Positions 1 to 8,968 of a DNA stretch of 64,000 nucleotides are shown here, piece after piece. The notes beneath the pieces are model-generated. The model worked only from the letters and a program-made list of their open reading frames with translations. It did not search any database and was not told where the DNA came from. Position 1 is the first letter of the stretch, and each line of letters starts with the position of its first letter. A program made the translations under genes and the position numbers. The DNA lies in the NCBI GenBank assembly GCA_046154185.1, contig JBJXGE010000079.1:1-64000 (forward strand). The letters run 5' to 3'. This DNA comes from JBJXGE01 sp046154185. Its GTDB lineage: Bacteria; Planctomycetota; UBA8108; UBA1146; JAJFFE01.

Positions 1-1
1 A

Positions 2-448
2 ATAAGCAGAATTGTTGAAGAAACCGGTGTGAGCGATTATGGTGTGCGTGTGTTGCTGGAAGCAGCTGAAAGTGCCGGCATTGCCGAATACATTGATGAG
101 AACACCGTTGTGCTTACAATGACAGGATATGTGCTTAACACGGATATGCTGACAGATGTAAATATCAATTTTATAAATGATGTTTGCTATGACGGGGCAA
201 AATATTTAGAAGAAAGTATTAAAACAGGAAAACCTGTGGGATTAAAAACATTAGGAAACTGGCCCACATTGTATGAGGGAATGTCGCCCCTAGAAAAACA
301 GTGTTGGAGCAACACCCCTAGCATTACGGAATCGAGTCGAAGCTCTCGATCGGCCACACGCGCAGGAAGACCTTGCCCTTTACGTCGCGCTGCGGAACGA
401 AGCCGAAGTGACGGCTGTCTTGGCTTTGCGCGCGATTGTCACCCATGA
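2..448 (+). CDS. Methyltransferase-like fragment, partial, probably foreign or chimeric
   Basis: The frame is open from the window edge. The first ~100 residues resemble the N-terminal dimerisation/winged-helix part of a class I SAM-dependent methyltransferase, with a motif like GLKTLGNWPTLYEGMSPLE near the end. The recognisable part stops near base 310 (residues LEKQCWS). After that the frame merely runs through the antisense of lepB until 448, so the protein is truncated. Base composition is much more AT-rich than anywhere else in the window, and codon use looks like a Bacteroidota-type genome. A perfect hairpin lies at the switch point. This is either an assembly or amplification chimera at a contig end, or a very recent insertion. 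The family call is from memory of the motif and is only moderately sure; a complete methyltransferase is certainly not present. Confidence 0.4.
   Translation: MSRIVEETGVSDYGVRVLLEAAESAGIAEYIDENTVVLTMTGYVLNTDMLTDVNINFINDVCYDGAKYLEESIKTGKPVGLKTLGNWPTLYEGMSPLEKQCWSNTPSITESSRSSRSATRAGRPCPLRRAAERSRSDGCLGFARDCHP
301..315. repeat. Perfect 6-bp inverted repeat at the composition switch
   Basis: The sequence gtgttg-gag-caacac sits exactly where AT-rich sequence gives way to GC-rich lepB sequence. The heptamer cccctag occurs on both sides (287-293 and 315-321). It marks the probable junction. Confidence 0.6.
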
Positions 449-1007
449 CGAACACATGGTCCGGCGGCACAATCCAGTCATAAGCGCGCGGCGCGTACGT
501 CGTGAGTTCTCGGCGCACGTAGCTCTCATCCAGTTCCTTCTCGTCGATGTAGACCTTGCCACTTTCGATATGTACATGTTCGCCCGGCAACGCGATCACG
601 CGTTTGATCAAGTTCTTCGACGGGTCGTTCGGCGACGCAAAGATCAGTACGTCGCCATGGTCGATCGACAACCATCCCGGGCTGAGCTTGTGGATGATGA
701 CCCGCTCGCCATTGCGAAACGTCGGTTCCATCGATTGACCGCTGATCGCGTAGACCTGCGTCACGAAAACGTGGAGCCCGACCGCGAGCAAGACGCCCAA
801 CACGATGACCGTGAGGCTTTCGAGCAAGAACCCGAGTCCGCGACGGCGACGTCCTGCGCCCGCGCGCGACCGCCCACAAGCCAGGTGTTGCGAATGCATG
901 ACGTGGACCGCGAGCGGTGGGTGTCGGTGGAGCGCCGCTATAGGTTTCGTGCTAGACCAGGCGCGGGGACGTTCGTGGTGCGCGTCGCGGTCGAATTTTG
1001 CTGGCAT
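324..1007 (-). CDS. lepB: Signal peptidase I
   Basis: Type I signal peptidase, which removes signal peptides from exported proteins at the outer face of the cytoplasmic membrane. One membrane segment (about residues 58-85) precedes the serine box SGQSMEPT, with catalytic Ser92. The lysine box NLIKRVIALPGE supplies the general base Lys135. Downstream are the family boxes GDNR (189-192) and SRHFG (198-202). The 227-residue length from the chosen ATG is usual for a single-pass enzyme with a long basic N terminus. GAGGAA stands 7 bases before this ATG; the internal Met37 lacks such a site. The gene lies 140 bases beyond the end of purH on the same strand and could be cotranscribed with it. The stop codon is complete and falls directly beside the composition switch near base 320. 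Confidence 0.95.
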   Translation of the reverse strand: MPAKFDRDAHHERPRAWSSTKPIAALHRHPPLAVHVMHSQHLACGRSRAGAGRRRRGLGFLLESLTVIVLGVLLAVGLHVFVTQVYAISGQSMEPTFRNGERVIIHKLSPGWLSIDHGDVLIFASPNDPSKNLIKRVIALPGEHVHIESGKVYIDEKELDESYVRRELTTYAPRAYDWIVPPDHVFVMGDNRAQSQDSRHFGFVPQRDVKGKVFLRVWPIESFDSIP

Positions 1008-1147
1008 GCAGGATTCCTCGTGGAGTCGAAACTCGAATCGTCTGCGGGCTGTCGGAACTCTAGCTGGCGCGGGATTCTATCACAAGCAATAGCTAGGCCG
1101 GTTCCGCGGCGCCGTAAGCAGTCGTCTACACGTGACTTCGTCGACCA

Positions 1148-2737
1148 TCAATGCCGGAAGTGCCGCTCGCCCGTGTGCACGAGCGCGAGCTGCGCGCGAT
1201 TCGCCGCCGCGATGACTTCCGCGTCGCGCATCGAGCCGCCCGGCTGAATCGCGGCTGTGATGCCGGCGTGCGCCGCCGCCTCGAGCCCGTCCGCGAACGG
1301 GAAGAACGCATCGGAAGCGAGCACCGATCGGCGCGCACGTTCGCCGGCCTTTCGACACGCGAGGTGCACCGAGTCGACGCGACTCGGTTGACCCGCTCCA
1401 ACGCCGACGACGGCGCCATCGCGCGCGAGCAAGATCCCGTTGGAACGGACGAATGGAATGACCCGCCATCCGAACAATAGGTCGCGCCATTCGACTTCGC
1501 TCGGCGCACGCTCGCTCACGACCACAAAGCTCGGCGGCGTCGCCAAATTCTGATCGCGAGTCTGCGCGAGCACGACTCCCGGAATCGCGCGCAACTCGCG
1601 CACCGGCACTTGCGGTGACGCGACCGTCGAAGCGCCGCCTTCGATGAGTCGGCAGTTCTTTCCCCACTTGGCGCCGGTGCGCAGCGCGGCTTCGGCGCCG
1701 CTCAAGTATGCCGGCGCGTGAATCACCTCGAAGAAGAGTTCTGGGCTTGCGATGCGACGCGCAAGCGCCGCGTCGAGCGGCTGCGAAAGCGCGAGGATGC
1801 CGCCAAACGCCGAGAGTGGATCGCCGGCGAGTGCCGCGTCGAACGCCGCGGACAACGAATCCCGTTCGGCGGCGCCGCAAGGCAGGCAGTGCTTCACGAT
1901 CACGGCGGCCGGTCCGTTGAGCGCGCGCACGCTGTCGATCGCAGCGGCCACATCGAGCAGGTTGTTGTACGAGAGCGCCTTGTTGCCACCGAGCACCGTC
2001 GCTCGCGCGAGCGAAAAATCTCCGCCGTCGTCGCGCGCGTACCAGGCGGCCTGCTGATGCGGATTCTCTCCGTATCGCAGATCACCGAGCTTCCGCCACT
2101 GCTCCGTCCACAACGTCGGAAAGAGCGCGCGCTGATCGGACTCGGCCTGCTCGCTCGCGAACCAATTCGAAATCGTCGCGTCGTAGTTCGCCGTGTGGCC
2201 AAACGCCTCGGCGGCGAGCGCGCGCCGCAGCGCGCCGGACAGCGCGCCGTCTTGGCGCTCGAGTTCCGCTTGGATTGCGGCGTAGCGAGTAGGGTTGACG
2301 ACGACCGCAACCGCATCGTGGTTTTTTGCGGCGGCGCGGATCATCGCCGGTCCCCCGATGTCGATCTCCTCGATGGACTCGGCGCGGCTCGCGCCGCGGG
2401 CGACAGTTTGCGCGAACGGATAGAGATTCACGACGACCAAGTCAATCAGTGGGATGTCATGTTGGCGCACCGCTTCGAGGTCGCTCGGTACTTCGCGTCG
2501 GGCGAGAATTCCGCCGTGGATGCGCGGGTGGAGGGTCTTCACGCGACCACCGAGCAACTCCGGAAAGCCCGTGACATCTTGCACCGTGCGGACGGCGATG
2601 CCGGCGGCACTCAACGTCTTTGCGGTACCGCCAGTCGAGAGGATCTCGACGCCGAACGCCTTCAGCACGCCGGCGAATTCGACGATTCCGTGTTTATCTG
2701 AAACCGCGATGAGCGCGCGCCGAATTTTGCGCTGCAT
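1148..2737 (-). CDS. purH: Bifunctional AICAR formyltransferase / IMP cyclohydrolase
   Basis: Catalyses the last two steps of de novo purine synthesis: formylation of AICAR by 10-formyl-tetrahydrofolate, then ring closure to IMP. The N-terminal MGS-like cyclohydrolase domain (about 1-150) has SDKHGIVEFA, STGGTAKTL and GRVKTLHPRIHGGILARR. The transformylase domain follows, with RYGENPHQ (221-228) and the catalytic Lys-His pair in VKHCLPCG (282-283). The C terminus carries SDAFFPFADGLE and ends GERHFRH, close to the usual PurH terminus. The 529-residue length is normal for the family. All expected motifs are intact. Confidence 0.97.
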   Translation of the reverse strand: MQRKIRRALIAVSDKHGIVEFAGVLKAFGVEILSTGGTAKTLSAAGIAVRTVQDVTGFPELLGGRVKTLHPRIHGGILARREVPSDLEAVRQHDIPLIDLVVVNLYPFAQTVARGASRAESIEEIDIGGPAMIRAAAKNHDAVAVVVNPTRYAAIQAELERQDGALSGALRRALAAEAFGHTANYDATISNWFASEQAESDQRALFPTLWTEQWRKLGDLRYGENPHQQAAWYARDDGGDFSLARATVLGGNKALSYNNLLDVAAAIDSVRALNGPAAVIVKHCLPCGAAERDSLSAAFDAALAGDPLSAFGGILALSQPLDAALARRIASPELFFEVIHAPAYLSGAEAALRTGAKWGKNCRLIEGGASTVASPQVPVRELRAIPGVVLAQTRDQNLATPPSFVVVSERAPSEVEWRDLLFGWRVIPFVRSNGILLARDGAVVGVGAGQPSRVDSVHLACRKAGERARRSVLASDAFFPFADGLEAAAHAGITAAIQPGGSMRDAEVIAAANRAQLALVHTGERHFRH

Positions 2738-2887
2738 GAGTGTCTCTCCACGAATCGCAATGCTCCGGAAAACGCGCTCGCCGGGAGCGCATCGACCTGC
2801 GTGTTCATATCATGCCGCTTTGTGGTTGGGTAGTGATCGAAACGTCGCGCGCTGGCGAGCCGTGAGCCTTGCGCGGGACGCGCCGAC

Positions 2888-3943
2888 TCACGCCTTCGGC
2901 GCGTCGGCGGTGATTCGTGCCTGGTATGTGCGGACGTCGGCCGGAGTCGTGCGACGATCGACGAAGATGCTGTTGCCCGGGATGGTCTTCGCCATTTTTT
3001 TTACTTCCGCGGCCACTTGCGAGATGCGGCGCAAGTCGTTGAGCCCTTCGCGATTCGTCATGAGGACACCGATTGAAACCGACAAGAGCCCGAAGTTTTC
3101 CAGTTCGCCGCGTCTATTGACGCCTTGAAAGTACCCGCGCTCGACATCGGCGGGCGTATAGAGTTTCAAAATGGCGTCCGTGAACTGAGCGAACACCGCG
3201 GTGCTGAGCTTCCCGATCTCGCTGGGAGCCATGAACACCACGAAGTCGTCGCCGCCGATATGTCCGATGAAGACTTCGCCCGGTGGGTACGAGGAAGCGA
3301 AGCTTCTGAGGATGTCCGCGACCAATTGGATGACGAGATCGCCGCGATCGAATCCTTGGTAGTCGTTGAACGCTTTGAAATTATCGAGATCGACGTAGGC
3401 CACCGCGACGCTTTCGCGATCGCGAATGCGCGCCTCGAGCTCCCGTTTCAGCATTTGATTGCCTGGGAGGCGTGTCAGCGGATTGACGTCGCGCGCGAGT
3501 TGCTGGCGCATGTGGATCGAAGAGATGCGCAGCGTGAGTTCCTTGATCGAGAACGGCTTCATGACGTAGTCGTCCGCGCCGAGCTGAAAGGCCTCGACGA
3601 GGATCTCTTCCTCGCCGTTCGACGTCAGTACGAGGACGGGGATCGACGCGCCGAACGAGCTGCGTCGAACTTCCCGCAGCAACTCGAGTCCGTTCATGCG
3701 CGGCATGTTGAGGTCCGTGACGATGAACTCAGGCTGCGCCTTCGGTACGATTTCGAGCGCCTGTGCGCCGTCCGCTGCCTCGAGAATTACGGTGCGCTTC
3801 TTGAGGGTGGTCGAGAGGATCCGCCGGATGCTCGCGTCGTCGTCGACGATCAAGATTTTGCCCGGCAGCGCCATATTCTCGAGGCGCGTCCTGGCCGGCA
3901 GGTGCGGCGTCGAGGCTGGCCCGGACGGGGTTAGTTCGCTCAT
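2888..3943 (-). CDS. Response regulator with GGDEF (diguanylate cyclase) domain
   Basis: Two-domain signalling protein of the PleD/WspR general type that should make cyclic di-GMP on phosphorylation. The receiver domain (about 28-145) has the acidic pocket IVDDD, phospho-acceptor Asp77 in IVTDLNMPRMNG, Thr107 and Lys129 (VMKPFS). The GGDEF domain begins at NPLTRLPGN and has the active-site loop GGDDF (230-234), a conservative D-for-E variant of the signature. No RxxD inhibitory site is seen just upstream of the loop, so product inhibition may be absent. GAGGAG is placed 9 bases before the chosen ATG. No partner histidine kinase lies nearby, so it is an orphan regulator in this window. Whether the GGDDF loop is catalytic cannot be decided from sequence. 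Confidence 0.9.
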   Translation of the reverse strand: MSELTPSGPASTPHLPARTRLENMALPGKILIVDDDASIRRILSTTLKKRTVILEAADGAQALEIVPKAQPEFIVTDLNMPRMNGLELLREVRRSSFGASIPVLVLTSNGEEEILVEAFQLGADDYVMKPFSIKELTLRISSIHMRQQLARDVNPLTRLPGNQMLKRELEARIRDRESVAVAYVDLDNFKAFNDYQGFDRGDLVIQLVADILRSFASSYPPGEVFIGHIGGDDFVVFMAPSEIGKLSTAVFAQFTDAILKLYTPADVERGYFQGVNRRGELENFGLLSVSIGVLMTNREGLNDLRRISQVAAEVKKMAKTIPGNSIFVDRRTTPADVRTYQARITADAPKA

Positions 3944-4198
3944 AAAACTACTCTCCTCGACCTACTGTCCGGACTTGCTTGCGTCATCGATGAACACGGA
4001 CGGCGCGAACACGTCAACGGATGTCGTTGTTATCGACTACGGACACGCTATCGCTTGACGCCTAGTTGCCAGCTGGGGTCCGCGCCGGAACTCGTGGTCG
4101 TGCGCATGCCTCGTGTTCGTCGGTGGTTTCCGTTCCGGTCGCCACCCGTTTGCGGGTACAACACCGGCAGACCCTTGGGTCGCGAAGGGAACGACACC

Positions 4199-5995
4199 AT
4201 GTCCGCGCTTCGACGCCTCGACTACGACGAACGCGAGCAATCGCTGCTCATCATTTTTCCGTATGCGCCGGAGTTGTTGCCGACGGTGCGGGACTTACCG
4301 GAACGTCGCTGGCACCCGGATCGCAAACTCTGGAGCGTGCCCGAGCGGCATTTTGACGAAGTCCGTGCGCGACTCGTACCGCTCGGCTTTGTGCTCGCGC
4401 CGGCGTTGGCGGTGCGGTCGTCGAAGGCCAGCGTGCCAACCGAACTCGCGAGTGTCGTCCCGACGGGCGATGGTGTCGTCGCTGCGCCGAGGGTCGCAGA
4501 CGCGACCGGCCCGCGCGCCTTGTCACCATCGTCGGCGAACCTGGAGCGAGCACAATCGGCGCCCCTCTCTGACCAGGAGCCATTCCCTGCGTCGCCGAGT
4601 GCTTCGGCGCTGACGGTCTCCGCGCTCAATGAGCGCGTGCGCACCGCATTGCAGCGGTCCTTTCCCGCCACTTTTTGGTTGGTCGGGGAAGTCATGGGCT
4701 TTGATCGCAACGCGCACAAGAAGCACATCTACTTTCAATTGGCCGAGAAGGCCGATGGCGACGATCGACCGCGCGCCGTCGTGACCGCCGTGTTGTTCGA
4801 GAGAACCAAGAACGATGTTGCGGCGCGACTCAAATCCAGCGCAGATGGACTCGAGCTGCGGGATGGTCTGCGTGTCTTGATGCGCGTGCGAGTCGATCTC
4901 TACGTCGCACAGGGCAGTTATCAAATCGTGGTGGAAGACATCGATCCCGATTTTGCGCTTGGAGAAATTGCGCGCCGTCGCGAACGCATTTTGGCGGAAG
5001 TCGAGCGTCTTGGCTTGCGCGCGCAAAACCTCGAACGTGTGTTTCCGGAACCGTGTTTGCGGGTCGGCCTCATCACCAGCGTGGGGAGCGACGCCTACAA
5101 CGACTTTCTCAACGAGCTCGAAATCAGCGGCTTCAGTTTCGAAGTCTCGGTGTATGACGCGCACGTCCAGGGGGCGCAAGTCGAAGCCGACGTGACGCGT
5201 GCGCTCGAGTGGTTCGCCGCTCGGGCCGGCGATTTCGATTCGCTCGCGATCGTGCGGGGCGGCGGCGCACGCGCCGAGCTCATGTCTTTCGACACGCTGC
5301 CGCTCGCGCTGGCAGTGGCGCGCCACCCGCTCAAAATCGTCATCGGAATCGGTCATCACCGAGATCGTGGTGTGCTCGACTATTTGGCGCACTCCGAGAA
5401 GACGCCAACCGCGGTCGCACAACAATTCGTCGCGCTCGCGCAAGCGCAAATGGAGAGCCGCTGCGAGGCGGCGCGCGCGCTCGCGCATTTGAGCGGCGCG
5501 TTGCTCGCGGGAGCGCGAGAACTCTTGGCCCGCAGGAGCCAGCTCATCACGCGCACGTTGCAAATGCGACTCGTCGAATCGCACAGCCGCTTAGCTGCGA
5601 TCGCGAGTCGCGCGCGACTCGGTGTGGATCGATGCTTGGAGCGCCGGCGCGCCAGCATCGAACGATCGGGCGCTACGCTCCTACAAGCCGCGGCCCGTCG
5701 CGCGGAGCGCGGACACGATGGACTGTTGGTGGCGCTGCGTCGGCTCCCGCAGGCGATCCGAGTCGTCGTCGAGCGAACACGCGAACGGCTCGAGGCTCGC
5801 GAGCTGCGACTGCGCGCCGCTGATCCCGCCCGAGTCTTGCAGCGCGGGTACGCGTGGCTGCGTCGCGCGGAAGGCGGTCGCACCATCGCCCGAGTCGCGG
5901 ATGTGGCCGCCGGTGATGCGGTCGTCGCGCGACTTGCGGACGGCGATCTCGATATGCGAGTGAATGCGGTGCGCGCGGCCGACCCGCTGCCTTAA
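4199..5995 (+). CDS. xseA: Exonuclease VII large subunit with extra N-terminal domain
   Basis: Large subunit of exonuclease VII, which degrades single-stranded DNA to oligonucleotides. After an N-terminal extension comes the OB-fold (about residues 140-245, starting SALNERV and including FWLVGEVMGF). The catalytic region carries VGLITSVGSDAYNDF, the nucleotide-like loop IVRGGGARAEL and GIGHHRDRGVLDYLAHSE, then an arginine-rich coiled-coil tail. The protein is 598 residues, whereas the usual length is about 400-460. The extra ~65 residues (5-68) contain FPYAPELLPTVRDLPERRW and LWSVP, resembling the HARP-like annealing module of SMARCAL1 and some integrases. They are joined by a ~70-residue low-complexity linker. 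The ATG at 4199 was chosen because GAAGGGA precedes it; the frame upstream is open but without similarity. The small subunit xseB is 8 kb away. Confidence 0.88.
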   Translation: MSALRRLDYDEREQSLLIIFPYAPELLPTVRDLPERRWHPDRKLWSVPERHFDEVRARLVPLGFVLAPALAVRSSKASVPTELASVVPTGDGVVAAPRVADATGPRALSPSSANLERAQSAPLSDQEPFPASPSASALTVSALNERVRTALQRSFPATFWLVGEVMGFDRNAHKKHIYFQLAEKADGDDRPRAVVTAVLFERTKNDVAARLKSSADGLELRDGLRVLMRVRVDLYVAQGSYQIVVEDIDPDFALGEIARRRERILAEVERLGLRAQNLERVFPEPCLRVGLITSVGSDAYNDFLNELEISGFSFEVSVYDAHVQGAQVEADVTRALEWFAARAGDFDSLAIVRGGGARAELMSFDTLPLALAVARHPLKIVIGIGHHRDRGVLDYLAHSEKTPTAVAQQFVALAQAQMESRCEAARALAHLSGALLAGARELLARRSQLITRTLQMRLVESHSRLAAIASRARLGVDRCLERRRASIERSGATLLQAAARRAERGHDGLLVALRRLPQAIRVVVERTRERLEARELRLRAADPARVLQRGYAWLRRAEGGRTIARVADVAAGDAVVARLADGDLDMRVNAVRAADPLP

Positions 5996-6036
5996 GCGCC
6001 CCGGAATTGGCGGCCAGCGCGTTTCCTCGTCCTGCC

Positions 6037-6060
6037 AGACTGGCGGAATCTCGCCAGTCT
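6037..6060. repeat. 9-bp perfect inverted repeat upstream of clpB
   Basis: The arms agactggcg and cgccagtct are separated by 6 bases. A short T-run occurs about 18 bases further on (6078-6083), too far for a classic terminator. It lies between xseA and clpB and could be a weak terminator or an operator. It does not match the CIRCE element. Confidence 0.4.
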
Positions 6061-6167
6061 TCCGCGACCAAGTCGTCTTTTTAGAAACACTTATCGTTTT
6101 GGTGGCCCGCTTGCTTAACCGCGGATGATCGTCGCTTACTTTCACTCGCGTAACGTCGAGGAGGTCC

Positions 6168-8807
6168 ATGAACATCGAACGATTCACCGAAAAATCCCAA
6201 GAGGCGGTGCGCGCGGCGCAGGCCGAGGCGCTCAAGCGCGGGCATCAGGAGATTGACAGCGAACACCTATTGTTCGCGCTCTTGAAACAGGAACAAGGAC
6301 TGCTCGCACGACTCCTCCAGCGGATCGGTGTCGCGTCCACCGCGATGGAACACGACGTCGAAACGGCGCTCGGACGCATCCCGCGCGTCAGCGGTTCGGG
6401 CTATGACCAAGGCCGCCTCTACATGACGAACCGCTTGCAGAAACTTCTGCTCAAGGCGGAAGAGGAAGCGAAGCGGTTAAAGGACGAATATGTCTCGGTC
6501 GAGCATCTGGTGCTCGGTCTCATCGATGAAAGCAAGGCGACGGGCGCCGGTTTGGCTTTTCAATCGCGAGGCATCGATCGCGCGCGGTTTCTCGAAGCGT
6601 TGCAAGCAGTGCGCGGAAGTCAGCGCGTGACGAGCGCAACTCCGGAAGACTCGTATGAAGCGCTCGCCAAATACGGCGTCGACTTGGTCGCGCTGGCGCG
6701 CCTCGGGAAGCTCGACCCCGTGATTGGTCGGGACGCCGAAATACGCCGCGTGGTGCGAATCTTGTCGCGTAAGACGAAGAATAATCCGGTGCTCATCGGC
6801 GAGCCAGGGGTCGGTAAGACGGCAATCGTCGAGGGTCTCGCGCAGCGCATCGTGCGCGGCGATATTCCGGAGTGGCTGAAAGACCGCACGATTTTCTCGC
6901 TCGACATGGGCGCGCTGATGGCTGGCGCCAAGTATCGCGGTGAATTTGAGGAGCGATTGAAAGCAGTGCTCAATGAAATCAAGCAGAGTGAAGGTCGCGT
7001 GCTGCTCTTTATCGATGAGATCCACACGATCGTCGGCGCCGGCAAGACGGAGGGCTCGACGGACGCAGGCAATATGCTCAAGCCGATGCTCGCGCGCGGC
7101 GAACTGCACTGCATCGGCGCAACGACGCTCGACGAGCATCGCAAGCACATCGAGAAGGACGCGGCGCTCGAGCGTCGATTTCAACCCGTGCTCGTCGACG
7201 CCCCGAGTGTCGAAGACTCGATTTCGATCTTGCGGGGGCTCAAGGAGCGCTTCGAAGTGCACCACGGCGTGCGTATTTTGGATAGCGCATTGGTGGCGGC
7301 AGCGACGTTGTCGGACCGGTATATCAGCGATCGTTTCTTGCCAGACAAAGCGATCGATCTCGTGGACGAGGCGTCGGCGATGATTCGAACGGAGATCGAC
7401 TCGATGCCGGCGGAGCTCGACGAGGCCACGCGTCGAATCATGCAACTGGAGATCGAGGAAGCGGCGCTCAAGAAGGAAAAAGACCGCGCCTCGAAGGATC
7501 GCCTCGAGGTGTTGCGCAAGGAACTCGCCGACTTGAAGGCCCGCGGCGATGCGATGAACGCCCAGTGGCAGAACGAAAAGGATGCGATCGGCAAACTGCG
7601 CGGCATCCGCGAGCAGATTGAAAAGCTGCGCCGTGATATCGAGGCGGCGCAACAAGCCTATGACCTCAATCGCGCGGCCGAGCTGCAGCACGGCCGCCTG
7701 CCGCAGCTCGAAGCGGAACTGCGAAAGTTCGAGAAAGAGTCGGCGTTGGCTGACAAGCGACTCTTGCGCGAGCAAGTCTCCGAGCAAGAGATCGCGGAAA
7801 TTGTCGCGCGCTGGACCGGTATTCCGGTGACGCGCCTCGTCGAGGGTGAGCGCGAGAAGTTGTTGCGGCTCGATGGCATTTTGCATCAACGCGTCGTCGG
7901 CCAAGATCAAGCCGTACAGCTGGTCGCGGACGCGGTGTTGCGCGCGCGTTCCGGGATCAAAGACCCGCGGCGACCGATTGGTTCGTTTATCTTCTTGGGT
8001 CCGACCGGGGTCGGTAAGACGGAGCTCGCGAAGGCACTGAGCTCGACACTGTTTGATTCCGAGGACAACTTGCTGCGCTTTGACATGAGCGAATACATGG
8101 AGAAGCACAGCGTGTCGCGCCTCCTCGGCGCTCCGCCCGGCTATGTCGGCTACGAGGAGGGTGGGCAGCTCACTGAAACTGTGCGTCGCAAGCCCTACTC
8201 GGTCTTGCTGTTTGACGAGATCGAGAAGGCACACCCGGATGTGTTCAACGTGTTGCTACAGGTTCTTGATGATGGTCGCGTCACGGACTCCCAGGGTCGC
8301 ACTGTCGACTTCAAGAACACGGTCATCATCATGACGTCGAACGTCGGTTCGCAACACTTGCTCGAGGGGGTGACGCGTAATGGTGAGATCACCGCGTCCG
8401 CGCGCGACGCCGCGCTCGGCGAACTGCGTCGCGCCTTTCGACCCGAATTCCTGAACCGCGTCGACGAGATCGTGATGTTCAAACCGCTCACGCTGCCGGA
8501 GATCGAGCGCATTGTCGATCTGCTGCTCGCCGACCTACGGAAGCGACTTGCCGCGCGGAACATCTCCATTGAGCTTGCGCCCGCCGCCCGCGAGTTCGTC
8601 GCGGAGCAGGGTTTCGATCCGGTCTACGGCGCGCGGCCGCTGCGCCGCTACTTGCAGCGCGAGCTGGAGACGCGACTCGCGCGCAGTCTCATTGGCGGTA
8701 GCGTGCTCGACGGCAGCAAGGTCCTGGTGGATGTGGACTCGGGTGCACTGAAGCTCGAAATCGAAGCTCCGGCCAACGCCGTTGCGGATCCTGTTCGACG
8801 CGGATGA
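6168..8807 (+). CDS. clpB: ATP-dependent disaggregase chaperone ClpB
   Basis: Hsp100 hexameric disaggregase that rescues aggregated proteins with DnaK. The N-domain (1-150) is followed by the first AAA+ module with Walker A GEPGVGKT (211-218) and the Walker B region LLFIDEIHTIVGAG. Next comes the coiled-coil middle domain (about 410-530), rich in Glu, Lys and Arg, which separates ClpB from ClpA/ClpC. The second AAA+ module has Walker A GPTGVGKT (about 611-618), pore loop GYVGYEEGG and Walker B VLLFDEIEKAHPDVFN. The 879-residue length is normal. GAGGAGG stands immediately upstream of the ATG. No CIRCE or clear heat-shock promoter was found in the 172-base gap before it. Confidence 0.97.
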   Translation: MNIERFTEKSQEAVRAAQAEALKRGHQEIDSEHLLFALLKQEQGLLARLLQRIGVASTAMEHDVETALGRIPRVSGSGYDQGRLYMTNRLQKLLLKAEEEAKRLKDEYVSVEHLVLGLIDESKATGAGLAFQSRGIDRARFLEALQAVRGSQRVTSATPEDSYEALAKYGVDLVALARLGKLDPVIGRDAEIRRVVRILSRKTKNNPVLIGEPGVGKTAIVEGLAQRIVRGDIPEWLKDRTIFSLDMGALMAGAKYRGEFEERLKAVLNEIKQSEGRVLLFIDEIHTIVGAGKTEGSTDAGNMLKPMLARGELHCIGATTLDEHRKHIEKDAALERRFQPVLVDAPSVEDSISILRGLKERFEVHHGVRILDSALVAAATLSDRYISDRFLPDKAIDLVDEASAMIRTEIDSMPAELDEATRRIMQLEIEEAALKKEKDRASKDRLEVLRKELADLKARGDAMNAQWQNEKDAIGKLRGIREQIEKLRRDIEAAQQAYDLNRAAELQHGRLPQLEAELRKFEKESALADKRLLREQVSEQEIAEIVARWTGIPVTRLVEGEREKLLRLDGILHQRVVGQDQAVQLVADAVLRARSGIKDPRRPIGSFIFLGPTGVGKTELAKALSSTLFDSEDNLLRFDMSEYMEKHSVSRLLGAPPGYVGYEEGGQLTETVRRKPYSVLLFDEIEKAHPDVFNVLLQVLDDGRVTDSQGRTVDFKNTVIIMTSNVGSQHLLEGVTRNGEITASARDAALGELRRAFRPEFLNRVDEIVMFKPLTLPEIERIVDLLLADLRKRLAARNISIELAPAAREFVAEQGFDPVYGARPLRRYLQRELETRLARSLIGGSVLDGSKVLVDVDSGALKLEIEAPANAVADPVRRG

Positions 8808-8968
8808 GAGAATTCGTCTAAAGCGTTTACAGACCGTACGGCATGCGATTTCGCGCTCGCCGTCGACCTGGGCTCAGCGTGTGTCGCCAGTGGGCCCGCG
8901 TCTTGCCTCTTCCCCGGTGCTCGGTGGATTTGTTGTCCATCAGCATCTCCGGCGAAGAGGAGCGACGC

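Noticed and set aside
408..1247. Long plus-strand open frame over lepB and the gap
   Set aside because: It is the antisense of lepB; no family resemblance and arginine-rich composition expected of a shadow frame.
8843..8968. N-terminal extension of malate synthase
   Set aside because: No similarity; the ATG at 8969 has an ideal ribosome site and gives the family length.
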